A DNA stretch of 64,000 nt from Eutreptiella sp. 'Long Island Sound 2002' (taxonomy: Eukaryota > Euglenozoa > Euglenophyceae > Eutreptiales > Eutreptiaceae): the NCBI GenBank assembly GCA_964036045.1, contig OZ038379.1, positions 185,296,642 to 185,360,641 on the forward strand, given 5' to 3'. Shown here one piece after another: positions 21,601 to 35,700 of this stretch. The notes under the pieces were generated by a model that made no database searches, was not told the DNA's origin, and saw nothing but the letters and a program-made list of their open reading frames with translations. Numbering within the stretch: position 1 is the stretch's first letter; each line of letters opens with the position of its first letter. The position numbers and the translations under genes were made by a program.

Positions 21601-24600
21601 ATCCCTATCAATGACATTGCACTACTGCTGCTTGCACTCTGCATCTCAAACGGCTGCCATAAAATCATAACAAAACACCTCATCCGTCTTGCTGCTGCTG
21701 CGGCGTCTTTAATGGGCATGTACCCCTAACCAAATCAATGCTCCAGACCTTAAAGCAAAACTTCCTATGACTCAGACCCGCAACACCTTGTGTGAATCAT
21801 TGCCTGCTTCCAAGGTGCTTGCAGATTGTGTGTCGTACCGCCACCGAGACACAGTGAATGCTGATGGCTGTGAGGACTGCATGCATGGTGAGCAATGTAC
21901 CTTTCCTTTTCTGGGTGCATTGTTTAAAGCACCCACAATTGCCTGTCTTCAGCGCCATACATCCTTGTTCATTGCCTGTCTTCAGCGCCTAAACAACAAT
22001 AAACCAGAAATGCAAAGCTTACACAACCACTTCCCTTTGTAAATCACACCCACCAGCCTCTGACCTCCCAACACAACAAATCCCTATCAATGACATTGCA
22101 CTACTGCTGCTTGCACTCTGCATCTCAAACGGCTGCCATAAATTCATAACAAAACACCTCATCCGTCTTGCTGCTGCAGCATCTTTAATGGGCATGTACC
22201 CCTAACCAAATCAATGATCCAGACCTTAAAGCAAAACTTCCTATGACTCACATCCGCAACACCTTGTGTGAATGATTGCCTGCTTCCAAGGTGCTTGCCG
22301 ACTGTGTGTCGTACCGCCACCGAGACACAGTGAATGTTGATGGCTGTGAGGACTGCATGCATGGTGAGCAATGTACCTTTCCTTTTCTGGGTGCATTGTT
22401 TAAAGCACCCACAATTGCCTGTCTTCAGCGCCATACACCCTCGTTCATTGCCTGTCTTCAGCGCCTAAACAACAATAAACCAGAAATGCAAAGCTTACAC
22501 AACCACTTCCCTTTGTAAATCACACCCACCAGCCTCTGACCTCCCAACACAACAAATCCCTATCAATGACACTGCACTACTGCTGCTTGCACTCTGCATC
22601 TCAAACGGCTGCCATAAATTCATAACAAAACACCTCATCCGTCTTGCTGCTGCAGCATCTTTAATGGGCATGTACCCCTAACCAAATCAATGATCCAGAC
22701 CTTAAAGCAAAACTTCCTATGACTCACATCCGCAACACCTTGTGTGAATCATTGCCTGCTTCCAAGGTGCTTGCCGACTGTGTGTCGTACCGCCACCGAG
22801 ACACAGTGAATGTTGATGGCTGTGAGGACTGCATGCATGGTGAGCAATGTACCTTTCCTTTTCTGGGTGCATTGTTTAAAGCACCCACAATTGCCTGTCT
22901 TCAGCGCCATACACCCTCGTTCATTGCCTGTCTTCAGCGCCTAAACAACAACAAACCAGAAATGCAAAGCTTACACAACCACTTCCCTTTGTAAATCACA
23001 CCCACCAACCTCTGACCTCCCAACACAACAAATCCCTATCAATGACATTGCACTACTGCTGCTTGCACTCTGCATCTCAAACCGCTGCCATAAAATCATA
23101 ACAAAACACCTCATCCGTCTTGCTGCTGCGGCGTCTTTAATGGGCATGTACCCCTAACCAAATCAATGATCCAGACCTTAAAGCAAAACTTCCTATGACT
23201 CACACCCGCAACACCTTGTGTGAATGATTGCCTGCTTCCAAGGTGCTTGCCGACTGTGTGTCGTACCGCCACCGAGACACAGTGAATGTTGATGGCTGTG
23301 AGGACTGCATGCATGGTGAGCAATGTACCTTTCCTTTTCTGGGTGCATTGTTTAAAGCACCCACAATTGCCTGTCTTCAGCGCCATACACCCTCGTTCAT
23401 TGCCTGTCTTCAGCGCCTAAACAACGGCAAACCAGAAATGCAAAGCTTACACAACCACTTCCCTCTGTAAATCACACCCACCAGCCTCTGACCTCCCAAC
23501 ACAACAAATCCCTATCAATGACATTGCACTACTGCTGCTTGCACTCTGCATCTCAAACCGCTGCCATAAAATCATAACAAAACACCTCATCCGTCTTGCT
23601 GCTGCAGCATCTTTAATGGGCATGTACCCCTAACCAAATCAATGATCCAGACCTTAAAGCAAAACTTCCTATGACTCACACCCGCAACACCTTGTGTGAA
23701 TCATTGCCTGCTTCCAAGGTGCTTGCCGACTGTGTGTCGTACCGCCACCGAGACACAGTGAATGTTGATGGCTGTGAGGACTGCATGCATGGTGAGCAAT
23801 GTACCTTTCCTTTTCTGGGTGCATTGTTTAAAGCACCCACAATTGCCTGTCTTCAGCGCCATACACCCTCGTTCATTGCCTGTCTTCAGCGCCTAAACAA
23901 CAACAAACCAGAAATGCAAAGCTTACACAACCACTTCCCTTTGTAAATCACACCCACCAACCTCTGACCTCCCAACACAACAAATCCCTATCAATGACAT
24001 TGCACTACTGCTGCTTGCACTCTGCATCTCAAACCGCTGCCATAAAATCATAACAAAACACCTCATCCGTCTTGCTGCTGCGGCGTCTTTAATGGGCATG
24101 TACCCCTAACCAAATCAATGATCCAGACCTTAAAGCAAAACTTCCTATGACTCACACCCGCAACACCTTGTGTGAATGATTGCCTGCTTCCAAGGTGCTT
24201 GCCGACTGTGTGTCGTACCGCCACCGAGACACAGTGAATGTTGATGGCTGTGAGGACTGCATGCATGGTGAGCAATGTACCTTTCCTTTTCTGGGTGCAT
24301 TGTTTAAAGCACCCACAATTGCCTGTCTTCAGCGCCATACACCCTCGTTCATTGCCTGTCTTCAGCGCCTAAACAACGGCAAACCAGAAATGCAAAGCTT
24401 ACACAACCACTTCCCTCTGTAAATCACACCCACCAGCCTCTGACCTCCCAACACAACAAATCCCTATCAATGACATTGCACTACTGCTGCTTGCACTCTG
24501 CATCTCAAACCGCTGCCATAAAATCATAACAAAACACCTCATCCGTCTTGCTGCTGCAGCATCTTTAATGGGCATGTACCCCTAACCAAATCAATGATCC

Positions 24601-26703
24601 AGACCTTAAAGCAAAACTTCCTATGACTCACATCCGCAACACCATGTGTGAATGATTGCCTGCTTCCAAGGTGCTTGCCGACTGTGTGTCGTACCGCCAC
24701 CGAGACACAGTGAATGTTGATGGCTGTGAGGACTGCATGCATGGTGAGCAATGTACCTTTCCTTTTCTGGGTGCATTGTTTAAAGCACCCACAATTGCCT
24801 GTCTTCAGCGCCATACACCCTCGTTCATTGCCTGTCTTCAGCGCCTAAACAACAACAAACCAGAAATGCAAAGCTTACACAACCACTTCCCTTTGTAAAT
24901 CACACCCACCAGCCTCTGACCTCCCAACACAACAAATCCCTATCAATGACATTGCACTACTGCTGCTTGCACTCTGCATCTCAAACGGCTACCATAAAAT
25001 CATAACAAAACACCTCATCCGTCTTGCTGCTGCAGCGTCTTTAATGGGCATGTACCCCTAACCAAATCAATGATCCAGACCTTAAAGCAAAACTTCCTAT
25101 GACTCAGACCCGCAACACCTTGTGTGAATGATTGCCTGCTTCCAAGGTGCTTGCAGATTGTGTGTCGTACCACCACCGACACACAGTGAATGTTGATGGC
25201 TGTGAGGACTGCATGCATGGTGAGCAATGTACCTTTCCTTTTCTGGGTGCATTGTTTAAAGCACCCACAATTGCCTGTCTTCAGCGCCATACATCCTTGT
25301 TCATTGCCTGTCTTCAGCGCCTAAACAACAACAAACCAGAAATGCGAAGCTCACACAACCACTTCCCTCTGTAAATCACACCCACCAGCCTCTGACCTCC
25401 CAACACAACAAATCCCTATCAATGACATTGCACTACTGCTGCTTGCACTCGGCATCTCAAACCGCTGCCATAAAATCATAACAAAACACCTCATCCGTCT
25501 TGCTGCTGCTGCGGCGTCTTTAATGGGCATGTACCCCTAACCAAATCAATGATCCACACCTTAAAGCAAAACTTCCTATGACTCAGATCCGCAACACCTT
25601 GTGTGAATGATTGCCTGCTTCCAAGGTGCTTGCCGACTGTGTGTCGTACCGCCACCGAGACACAGTGAATGTTGATGGCTGTGAGGACTGCATGCATGGT
25701 GAGCAATGTACCTTTCCTTTTCTGGGTGCATTGTTTAAAGCACCCACAATTGCCTGTCTTCAGCGCCATACATCCTCGTTCATTGCCTGTCTTCAGCGCC
25801 TAAACAACAACAAACCAGAAATGCAAAGCTTACACAACCACTTCCCTCTGTAAATCACACCCACCAGCCTCTGACCTCCCAACACAACAAATCCCTATCA
25901 ATGACATTGCACTACTGCTGCTTGCACTCTGCATCTCAAACGGCTGCCATAAAATCATAACAAAACACCTCATCCGTCTAGCTGCTGCTGCGGCGTCTTT
26001 AATGGGCATGTACCCCTAACCAAATCAATGCTCCAGACCTTAAAGCAAAACTTCCTATGACTCGGACCCGCAACACCTTGTGTGAATCATTGCCTGCTTC
26101 CAAGGTGCTTGCAGATTGTGTGTCGTACCGCCACCGAGACACAGTGAATGCTGATGGCTGTGAGGACTGCATGCATGGTGAGCAATGTACCTTTCCTTTT
26201 CTGGGTGCATTGTTTAAAGCACCCACAATTGCCTGTCTTCAGCGCCATACATCCTTGTTCATTGCCTGTCTTCAGCGCCTAAACAACAACAAACCAGAAA
26301 TGCAAAGCTTACACAACCACTTCCCTCTGTAAATCACACCCACCAGCCTCTGACCTCCCAACACAACAAATCCCTATCAATGACATTGCACTACTGCTGC
26401 TTGCACTCTGCATCTCAAACCGCTGCCATAAAATCATAACAAAACACCTCATCCGTCTTGCTGCTGCAGCATCTTTAATGGGCATGTACCCCTAACCAAA
26501 TCAATGATCCAGACCTTAAAGCAAAACTTCCTATGACTCACACCCGCAACACCTTGTGTGAATCATTGCCTGCTTCCAAGGTGCTTGCCGACTGTGCGTC
26601 GTACCGCCACCGAGACACAGTGAATGCTCATGGCTGTGAGGACCGCATGCATGGTGAGCAATGTACCTTTCCTTTTCTGGGTGCATTGTTTAAAGCACCC
26701 ACA

Positions 26704-26788
26704 ATTGCCTGTCTTCAGCGCCATACACCCTTGTTCATTGCCTGTCTTCAGCGCCATACATCCTTGTTCATTGCCTGTCTTCAGCGCC
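26704..26788 (+). repeat. Triplicated 33-bp subrepeat in one unit
   Basis: In this unit ATTGCCTGTCTTCAGCGCC starts at 26704, 26737 and 26770, so the usual two copies have become three and the unit is 33 bp longer. The two spacers differ (ACACCC versus ACATCC type), so the extra copy came from exchange between different unit variants rather than from simple slippage of one copy. Confidence 0.9.
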
Positions 26789-29700
26789 TAAACAACAACA
26801 AACCAGAAATGCAAAGCTTACACAACCACTTCCCTCTGTAAATCACACCCACCAGCCTCTGACCTCCCAACACAACAAATCCCTATCAATGACATTGCAC
26901 TACTGCTGCTTGCACTCTGCATCTCAAACGGCTGCCATAAAATCATAACAAAACACCTCATCCGTCTTCCTGCTGCAGCATCCTTAATGGGCATGTACCC
27001 CTAACCAAATCAATGATCCAGACCTTAAAGCAAAACTTCCTATGACTCACACCCGCAACACCTTGTGTGAATGATTGCCTGCTTCCAAGGTGCTTGCCGA
27101 CTGTGTGTCGTACCGCCACCGAGACACAGTGAATGTTGATGGCTGTGAGGACTGCACGCATGGTGAGCAATGTACCTTTCCTTTGCTGGGTGCATTGTTT
27201 AAAGCACCCACAATTGCCTGTCTTCAGCGCCATACACCCTTGTTCACTGCCTGTCTTCAGCGCCTAAACAACAACAAACCAGAAATGCAAAGCTTACACA
27301 ACCACTTCCCTCTGTAAATCACACCCACCAGCCTCTGACCTCCCAACACAACAAATCCCTATCAATGACATTGCACTACTGCTACTTGCACTCTGCATCT
27401 CAAACGGCTGCCATAAAATCATAACAAAACACCTCATCCGTCTTGCTGCTGCTGCGGCGTCTTTAATGGGCATGTACCCCTAACCAAATCAATGATCCAG
27501 ACCTTAAAGCAAAACTTCCTATGACTCAGATCCGCAACACCTTGTGTGAATGATTGCCTGCTTCCAAGGTGCTTGCCGACTGTGTGTCGTACCGCCACCG
27601 AGACACAGTGAATGCTGATGGCTGTGAGGACTGCATGCATGGTGAGCAATGTACCTTTCCTTTTCTGGGTGCATTGTTTAAAGCACCCACAATTGCCTGT
27701 CTTCAGCGCCATACATCCTTGTTCATTGCCTGTCTTCAGCGCCTAAACAACAACAAAACAGAAATGCAAAGCTTACACAACCACTTCCCTCTGTAAATCA
27801 CACCCACCAGCCTCTGACCTCCCAACACAACAAATCCCTATCAATGACATTGCACTACTGCTACTTGCACTCTGCATCTCAAACGGCTGCCATAAAATCA
27901 TAACAAAACACCTCATCCGTCTTGCTGCTGCAGCATCTTTAATGGGCATGTACCCCTAACCAAATCAATGATCCAGACCTTAAAGCAAAACTTCCTATGA
28001 CTCAGATCCGCAACACCTTGTGTGAATGATTGCCTGCTTCCAAGGTGCTTGCCGACTGTGTGTCGTACCGCCACCGAGACACAGTGAATGCTGATGGCTG
28101 TGAGCACTGCATGCATGGTGAGCAATGTACCTTTCCTTTTCTGGGTGCATTGTTTAAAGCACCCACAATTGCCTGTCTTCAGCGCCATACATCCTTGTTC
28201 ATTGCCTGTCTTCAGCGCCTAAACAACAACAAACCAGAAATGCAAAGCTTACACAACCACTTCCCTCTGTAAATCACACCCACCAGCCTCTGACCTCCCA
28301 ACACAACAAATCCCTATCAATGACATTGCACTACTGCTGCTTGCACTCTGCATCTCAAACGGCTGCCATAAAATCATAACAAAACACCTCATCCGTCTTG
28401 CTGCTGCGGCGTCTTTAATGGGCATGTACCCCTAACCAAATCAATGCTCCAGACCTTAAAGCAAAACTTCCTATGACTCAGATCCGCAACACCTTGTGTG
28501 AATCATTGCCTGCTTCCAAGGTGCTTGCCGACTGTGTGTCGTACCGCCACCGAGACACAGTGAATGTTGATGGCTGTGAGCACTGCATGCATGGTGAGCA
28601 ATGTACCTTTCCTTTTCTGGGTGCATTGTTTAAAGCACCCACAATTGCCTGTCTTCAGCGCCATACATCCTTGTTCATTGCCTGTCTTCAGCGCCTAAAA
28701 AACAACAAACCAGAAATGCAAAGCTTACACAACCACTTCCCTCTGTAAATTACACCAAGCAGCCTCTGACCTCCCAACACAACAAATCCCTATCAATGAC
28801 ATTGCACTACTGCTGCTTGCACTCTGCATCTCAAACCGCTGCCATAAAATCATAACAAACCACCTCATCCGTCTTGCTGCTGCTGCGGGGTCTTTAATGG
28901 GCATGTACCCCTAACCAAATCAATGATCCAGACCTTAAAGCAAAACTTCCTATGACTCAGATCCGCAACACCTTGTGTGAATGATTGCCTGCTTCCAAGG
29001 TGCTTGCCGACTGTGTGTCGTACCGCCACCGAGACACAGTGAATGTTGATGGCTGTGAGGACTGCATGCATGGTGAGCAATGTACCCTTCCTTTTCTGGG
29101 TGCATTGTTTAAAGCACCCACAATTGCCTGTCTTCAGCGCCATGCACCCTCGTCCATTGCCTGTCTTCAGCGCCTAAACAACAATAAACCAGAAATGCGA
29201 AGCTTACACAACCACTTCCCTCTGTAAATCACACCCACCAGCCTCTGACCTCCCAACACAACAAATCCCTATCAATGACATTGCACTACTGCTACTTGCA
29301 CTCTGCATCTCAAACGGCTGCCATAAAATCATAACAAAACACCTCATCCGTCTTGCTGCTGCTGCAGCGTCTTTAATGGGCATGTACCCCTAACCAAATC
29401 AATGATCCAGACCTTAAAGCAAAACTTCCTATGACTCAGATCCGCAACACCTTGTGTGAATGATTGCCTGCTTCCAAGGTGCTTGCCGACTGTGTGTCGT
29501 ACCGCCACCGAGACACAGTGAATGCTGATGGCTGTGAGGACTGCATGCATGGTGAGCAATGTACCTTTCCTTTTCTGGGTGCATTGTTTAAAGCACCCAC
29601 AATTGCCTGTCTTCAGCGCCATACATCCTTGTTCATTGCCTGTCTTCAGCGCCTAAACAACAACAAAACAGAAATGCAAAGCTTACACAACCACTTCCCT

Positions 29701-32700
29701 CTGTAAATCACACCCATCAGCCTCTGACCTCCCAACACAACAAATCCCTATCAATGACATTGCACTACTGCTACTTGCACTCTGCATCTCAAACGGCTGC
29801 CATAAAATCATAACAAAACACCTCATCCGTCTTGCTGCTGCAGCATCTTTAATGGGCATGTACCCCTAACCAAATCAATGATCCAGACCTTAAAGCAAAA
29901 CTTCCTATGACTCAGATCCGCAACACCTTGTGTGAATGATTGCCTGCTTCCAAGGTGCTTGCCGACTGTGTGTCGTACCGCCACCGAGACACAGTGAATG
30001 CTGATGGCTGTGAGCACTGCATGCATGGTGAGCAATGTACCTTTCCTTTTCTGGGTGCATTGTTTAAAGCACCCACAATTGCCTGTCTTCAGCGCCATAC
30101 ATCCTTGTTCATTGCCTGTCTTCAGCGCCTAAACAACAACAAACCAGAAATGCAAAGCTTACACAACCACTTCCCTCTGTAAATCACACCCACCAGCCTC
30201 TGACCTCCCAACACAACAAATCCCTATCAATGACATTGCACTACTGCTGCTTGCACTCTGCATCTCAAACGGCTGCCATAAAATCATAACAAAACACCTC
30301 ATCCGTCTTGCTGCTGCGGCGTCTTTAATGGGCATGTACCCCTAACCAAATCAATGCTCCAGACCTTAAAGCAAAACTTCCTATGACTCAGATCCGCAAC
30401 ACCTTGTGTGAATGATTGCCTGCTTCCAAGGTGCTTGCCGACTGTGTGTCGTACCGCCACCGAGACACAGTGAATGTTGATGGCTGTGAGGACTGCATGC
30501 ATGGTGAGCAATGTACCTTTCCTTTTCTGGGTGCATTGTTTAAAGCACCCACAATTGCCTGTCTTCAGCGCCATACATCCTCGTTCATTGCCTGTCTTCA
30601 GCGCCTAAACAACAACAAACCAGAAATGCAAAGCTTACACAACCACTTCCCTCTGTAAATCACACCCACCAGCCTCTGACCTCCCAACACAACAAATCCC
30701 TATCAATGACATTGCACTACTGCTGCTTGCATCTGCATCTCAAACGGCTGCCATAAAATCATAACAAAACACCTCATCCGTCTTGCTGCTGCAGCATCAT
30801 TAATGGGCATGTACCCCTAACCAAATCAATGATCCAGACCTTAAAGCAAAACTTCCTATGACTCAGACCCGCAACACCTTGTGTGAATGATTGCCTGCTT
30901 CCAAGGTGCTTGCTGACTGTGTGTCGTACCGCCACCGAGACACAGTGAATGCTCATGGCTGTGAGGACCGCATGCATGGTGAGCAATGTACCTTTCCTTT
31001 TCTGGGTGCATTGTTTAAAGCACCCACAATTGCCTGTCTTCAGCGCCATACATCCTCGTTCATTGCCTGTCTTCAGCGCCTAAACAACAACAAACCAGAA
31101 ATGCAAAGCTTACACAACCACTTCCCTCTGTAAATCACACCCACCAGCCTCTGACCTCCCAACACAACAAATCCCTATCAATGACATTGCACTACTGCTG
31201 CTTGCACTCTACATCTCAAACGGCTGCCATAAAATCATAACAAAACACCTCATCCGTCTTGCTGCTGCAGCATCTTTAATGGGCATGTACCCCTAACCAA
31301 ATCAATGATCCAGACCTTAAAGCAAAACTTCCTATGACTCAGACCCGCAACACCTTGTGTGAATGATTGCCTGCTTCCAAGGTGCTTGCCGACTGTGTGT
31401 CGTACCGCCACCGAGACACAGTGAATGCTGATGGCTGTGAGGACTGCATGCATGGTGAGCAATGTACCTTTCCTTTTCTGGGTGCATTGTTTAAAGCACC
31501 CACAATTGCCTGTCTTCAGCGCCATACATCCTCGTTCATTGCCTGTCTTCAGCGCCTAAACAACAACAAACCAGAAATGCAAAGCTTACACAACCACTTC
31601 CCTCTGTAAATCACACCCACCAGCCTCTGACCTCCCAACACAACAAATCCCTATCAATGACATTGCACTACTGCTGCTTGCCCTGTGCATCTCAAACGGC
31701 TGCCATAAAATCATAACAAAACACCTCATCCGTCTTGCTGCTGCAGCATCTTTAATGGGCATGTACCCCTAACCAAATCAATGATTCAGACCTTAAAGCA
31801 AAACTTCCTATGACTCACACCCGCAACACCTTGTGTGAATGATTGCCTGCTTCCAAGGTGCTTGCTGACTGTGTGTCGTACCGCCACCGAGACACAGTGA
31901 ATGCTCATGGCTGTGAGGACTGCATGCATGGTGAGCAATGTACCTTTCCTTTTCTGGGTGCATTGTTCAAAGCACCCACAATTGCCTGTCTTCAGCGCCA
32001 TACATCCTCGTTCATTGCCTGTCTTCAGCGCCTAAACAACAATAAACCAGAAATGCAAAGCTTACACAACCACTTCCCTCTGTAAATCACACCCACCAGC
32101 CTCTGCCCTCCCAACACAACAAATCCCTATCAATGACATTGCACTACTGCTGCTTGCACTCTACATCTCAAACCGCTGCCATAAAATCATAACAAAACAC
32201 CTCATCCGTCTTGCTGCTGCAGCATCTTTAATGGGCATGTACCCCTAACCAAATCAATGATCCAGACCTTAAAGCAAAACTTCCTATGACTCAGACCCGC
32301 AACACCTTGTGTGAATGATTGCCTGCTTCCAAGGTGCATGCCGACTGTGTGTCGTACCGCCACCGAGACACAGTGAATGCTGATGGCTGTGAGGACCGCA
32401 TGCATGGTGAGCAATGTACCTTTCCTTTTCTGGGTGCATTGTTTAAAGCACCCACAATTGCCTGTCTTCAGCGCCATACACCCTTGTTCATTGCCTGTCT
32501 TCAGCGCCTAAACAACAACAAACCAGAAATGCAAAGCTTACACAACCACTTCCCTCTGTAAATCACACCCACCAGCCTCTGACCTCCCAACACAACAAAT
32601 CCCTATCAATGACATTGCACTACTGCTGCTTGCACTCTACATCTCAAACGGCTCCCATAAAATCATAACAAAACACCTCATCCGTCTTGCTGCTGCAGCA

Positions 32701-35700
32701 TCTTTAATGGGCATGTACCCCTAACCAAATCAATGCTCCAGACCTTAAAGCAAAACTTCCTATGACTCAGATCCGCAACACCTTGTGTGAATGATTGCCT
32801 GCTTCCAAGGTGCTTGCCGACTGTGTGTCGTACCGCCACCGAGACACAGTGAATGCTGATGGCTGTGAGGACTGCATGCATGGTGAGCAATGTACCTTTC
32901 CTTTTCTGGGTGCATTGTTTAAAGCACCCACAATTGCCTGTCTTCAGCGCCATACATCCTCGTTCATTGCCTGTCTTCAGCGCCTAAACAACAACAAACC
33001 AGAAATGCAAAGCTTACACAACCACTTCCCTCTGTAAATCACACCCACCAGCCTCTGACCTCCCAACACAACAAATCCCTATCAATGACATTGCACTACT
33101 GCTGCTTGCCCTGTGCATCTCAAACGGCTGCCATAAAATCATAACAAAACACCTCATCCGTCTTGCTGCTGCAGCATCTTTAATGGGCATGTACCCCTAA
33201 CCAAATCAATGATTCAGACCTTAAAGCAAAACTTCCTATGACTCACACCCGCAACACCTTGTGTGAATGATTGCCTGCTTCCAAGGTGCTTGCTGACTGT
33301 GTGTCGTACCGCCACCGAGACACAGTGAATGCTCATGGCTGTGAGGACTGCATGCATGGTGAGCAATGTACCTTTCCTTTTCTGGGTGCATTGTTTAAAG
33401 CACCCACAATTGCCTGTCTTCAGCGCCATACACCCTTGTTCATTGCCTGTCTTCAGCGCCTAAACAACAACAAACCAGAAATGCAAAGCTTACACAACCA
33501 CTTCCCTCTGTAAATCACACCCACCAGCCTCTGATCTCCCAACACAACAAATCCCTATCAATGACATTGCACTACTGCTGCTTGCACTCTACATCTCAAA
33601 CGGCTCCCATAAAATCATAACAAAACGCCTCATCCGTCTTGCTGCTGCAGCATCTTTAATGGGCATGTACCCCTAACCAAATCAATGATCCAGACCTTAA
33701 AGCAAAACATCCTATGACTCAGATCCGCAACACCTTGTGTGGATCATTGCCTGCTTCCAAGGTGCTTGCCGACTGTGTGTCGTACCGCCACCGAGACACA
33801 GTGAATGTTGATGGCTGTGAGGACTGCATGCATGGTGAGCAATGTACCTTTCCTTTTCTGGGTGCATTTTAAAGCACCCACAATTGCCTGTCTTCAGCGC
33901 CATACATCCTCGTTCATTGCCTGTCTTCAGCGCCTAAACAACAATAAACCAGAAATGCAAAGCTTACACAACCACTTCCCTATGTAAATCACACCCACCA
34001 GCCTCTGACCTCCCAACACAACAAATCTCGATCAATGACATTGCACTACTGCTGCTTGCACTCTGCATCTCAAACGGCTGCCATAAAATCATAACAAAAC
34101 ACCTCATCCGTCTTGCTGCTGCAGCATCTTTAATGGGCATGTACCCCTAACCAAACCAATGATCCAGACCTTAAAGCAAAACTTCCTATGACTCAGACCC
34201 TCAACACTTTGTGTGAATGATTGCCTGCTTCCAAGGTGCTTGCCGACTGTGTGTCGTACCGCCACCGAGACACAGTGAATGTTGATGGCTGTGAGGACTG
34301 CATGCATGGTGAGCAATGTACCTTTCCTTTTCTGGGTGCATTGTTTAAAGCACCCACAATTGCCTGTCTTCAGCGCCATGCACCCTCGTTCATTGCCTGT
34401 CTTCAGCGCCTAAACAACAACAAACCAGAAATGCGAAGCTCACACAACCACTTCCCTCTGTAAATCACACCCACCAGCCTCTGACCTCCCAACACAACAA
34501 ATCCCTATCAATGACATTGCACTACTGCTGCTTGCACTGTGCATCTCAAACGGCTGCCATAAAATCATAACAAAACACCTCATCCGTCTTGCTGCTGCAG
34601 CATCTTTAATGGGCATGTACCCCTAACCAAATCAATGATCCAGACCTTAAAGCAAAACTTCCTATGACTCACACCCGCAACACCTTGTGTGAATGATTGC
34701 CTGCTTCCAAGGTGCTTGCCGACTGTGTGTCGTACCGCCACCGAGACACAGTGAATGTTGATGGCTGTGAGGACTGCATGCATGGTGAGCAATGTACCTT
34801 TCCTTTTCTGGGTGCATTGTTTAAAGCACCCACAATTGCCTGTCTTCAGCGCCATGCACCCTCGTTCATTGCCTGTCTTCAGCGCCTAAACAACAACAAA
34901 CCAGAAATGCGAAGCTCACACAACCACTTCCCTCTGTAAATCACACCCACCAGCCTCTGACCTCCCAACACAACAAATCCCTATCAATGACATTGCACTA
35001 CTGCTGCTTGCACTGTGCATCTCAAACCGCCGCCATAAAATCATAACAAAACACCTCATCCGTCTTGCTGCTGCAGCATCTTTAATGGGCATGTACCCCT
35101 AACCAAATCAATGATCCAGACCTTGAAGCAAAACTTCCTATGACTCAGATCCGCAACACCTTGTGTGAATGATTGCCTGCTTCCAAGGTGCTTGCCGACT
35201 GTGTGTCGTACCGCCACCGAGACACAGTGAATGTTGATGGCTGTGAGGACTGCATGCATGGTGAGCAATGTACCTTTCCTTTTCTGGGTGCATTGTTTAA
35301 AGCACCCACAATTGCCTGTCTTCAGCGCCATACATCCTCGTTCATTGCCTGTCTTCAGCGCCTAAACAACAACAAACCAGAAATGCGAAGCTTACACAAC
35401 CACTTCCCTCTGTAAATCACACCCACCAGCCTCTGACCTCCCAACACAACAAATCCCTATCAATGACATTGCACTACTGCTGCTTGCACTGTGCATCTCA
35501 AACCGCTGCCATAAAATCATAACAAAACACCTCATCCGTCTTGCTGCTGCAGCATCTTTAATGGGCATGTACCCCTAACCAAATCAATGATCCAGACCTT
35601 GAAGCAAAACTTCCTATGACTCAGATCCGCAACACCTTGTGTGAATGATTGCCTGCTTCCAAGGTGCTTGCCGACTGTGTGTCGTACCGCCACCGAGACA

